NCBI GenBank assembly: GCA_937124575.1
Contig: CAKZKY010000259.1
Coordinates: 1-33,327, forward strand
DNA length: 33,327 nt
Direction of reading: 5' to 3'
From: an uncultured Pseudomonadota bacterium
GTDB taxonomy: Bacteria; Desulfobacterota; BSN033; UBA1163
This document shows positions 32,834 through 33,327 of this stretch, piece after piece (the stretch's first letter is position 1; the number at the start of each line of letters is the position of its first letter). The notes under the pieces were generated by a model that saw nothing but the letters and a program-made list of their open reading frames with translations, ran no database searches and was not told the DNA's origin. The position numbers and the translations under genes are program-made.

Positions 32834-32913
32834 TGAAAATAGCTCCTGACATTGGATATACGACAAAGAAAGAGATGTCATCCGTCTGTCATCCATAAAG
32901 TAAACCTCGCTTA

Positions 32914-32994
32914 TTCCCACCCTAAAGACGGGGCTTTTCTTCATCCTTGGATTTGAAATTGCCTTCATCCCCAGTCTAAAGACTGGGGCTTTCG
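32914..32994. repeat. Two tandem TAAAGAC stem-loop copies
   Basis: The second copy is perfect: CCCCAGTC (32969-32976), loop TAAA, GACTGGGG (32981-32988), then CTTTC. The first copy (32916-32936) keeps the 3' half TAAAGAC-GGGGCTTTT but has a decayed 5' arm. They may be terminators of the ANTAR gene, or the remnant of an IS200/IS605-type element end, whose 3' ends often carry similar structures. Confidence 0.45.
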
Positions 32995-33142
32995 GGATTA
33001 TACGGAGTGATGTTCTGTAATGGTTGTTTGACACTCTTCAAAAGAACCCACCACGGGCTATTTAAGATGATAGCTCCTGTTTCCAATGCAACAACGGGCT
33101 TAACTTGCCACCTTCCTTCTCTAAGAGGAACACAGGACAGAG

Positions 33143-33172
33143 TTGACAACCAGAAATAACCTGGGGTATAGA
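33143..33172 (+). promoter_or_regulatory. Sigma70-like promoter of the Tm-1-like gene
   Basis: A perfect TTGACA (33143-33148) is followed after 18 bases by TATAGA (33167-33172). It lies just before the AAGGAG ribosome site and the GTG at 33195. Confidence 0.6.
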
Positions 33173-33194
33173 AATCGCTAAAAAGGAGAAAAAG

Positions 33195-33327
33195 GTGAAA
33201 ACAATTGCCATCCTTGGAACTCTAAACACCAAGAGAGAAGAAATTAACTATATTAGAGAGAGAATCATAGAGAAGGGCCATCAAGCGATCATCGTCGATC
33301 TCAGCCTCAATCTATGGGATACATCTT
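33195..33327 (+). CDS. Tm-1-like ATP-binding (UPF0261) protein, 5' end only
   Basis: The window ends after 44 codons. The N-terminus KTIAILGTLNTKREEINYIRE is the standard beginning of the UPF0261/Tm-1-like family, whose tomato member Tm-1 inhibits tobamovirus replication and whose bacterial role is unknown. The start is GTG 33195, six bases after AAGGAG. It has its own promoter and does not belong to the ANTAR gene transcript. The later domains cannot be checked. Confidence 0.75.
   Translation, partial: MKTIAILGTLNTKREEINYIRERIIEKGHQAIIVDLSLNLWDTS

Noticed and set aside
32360-33034. 224-residue open frame antisense to the GAF-ANTAR gene
   Set aside because: It is the mirror of a well-supported gene, has no ribosome site, and its residues do not resemble any protein family.

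Overview
The window is a chromosomal stretch of an anaerobic, Gram-negative-type bacterium. It is most likely a member of the former Deltaproteobacteria (Desulfobacterota) or a close relative. This is inferred from the mix of families (short alpha-type glutamine synthetase, GAF-ANTAR regulator, DUF3786, UPF0261/Tm-1-like, B12-type radical SAM, LsrF-like aldolase) and from the hairpin-rich 'word' repeats between genes. It is not proven by any marker gene. I see no rRNA, tRNA, CRISPR array, prophage or intact insertion sequence. Most genes are ordinary housekeeping genes; 31 genes are called, the last one cut by the window edge.

Layout. 1-120: a hairpin repeat. 121-1140 (+): HAD phosphatase-like protein. 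1176-3018 (+): a promoter, a long leader, a PiT phosphate permease with an odd start, and its DUF47/PhoU-like partner, closed by a strong terminator at 3053-3090. 3110-7764 (-): M23 peptidase, then an alr-fabH-pmbA/tldE cluster. 8000-11196 (-): nadK-recN-acetyltransferase. 11395-11853 (-): DUF454 membrane protein. 12020-12934 (+): an unrecognised protein whose 3' end overlaps the convergent polyprenol-kinase-like gene. 12909-16156 (-): miaA-hfq-scpB-rluB-kinase cluster. 16413-20051 (+): GAF-Fis regulator, QueG-like iron-sulfur protein, mnmG. 20067-21707 (-): zinc MDR dehydrogenase and DUF3786 protein. 21917-24534 (+): alpha/beta hydrolase translationally coupled to a B12-type radical SAM protein. 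24535-31644 (-): glnA, LUD protein, purH, purD, leuB-like and LsrF-like aldolase. 32129-32833 (+): GAF-ANTAR regulator divergent from glnA. 33195-end (+): start of a Tm-1-like/UPF0261 gene.

How they fit. Several themes recur: tRNA and rRNA modification (MiaA, MnmG, RluB, a QueG relative), cell envelope and lipid precursors (Alr, FabH, the kinase, M23), purine synthesis (PurD, PurH), and nitrogen assimilation (GlnA beside an ANTAR antitermination regulator). Convergent genes sit end to end or overlap with no terminator (12909-12934, 20051/20067, 24534/24535), so space is tight there. Nearly every same-strand gap of about 80 bases or more instead holds a short self-complementary repeat.

Gene-free stretches over 300 bases. 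31645-32128 holds an inverted repeat in the glnA leader, two intergenic repeats and a sigma70-like promoter. 32834-33194 holds tandem stem-loops and another promoter; no coding signal is convincing in either. Among the least explained items are the PiT start and leader, the unrecognised 12020-12934 protein, the LUD-glnA pair and the hydrolase-radical SAM pair. No single cassette here is clearly a new defence or mobile system.
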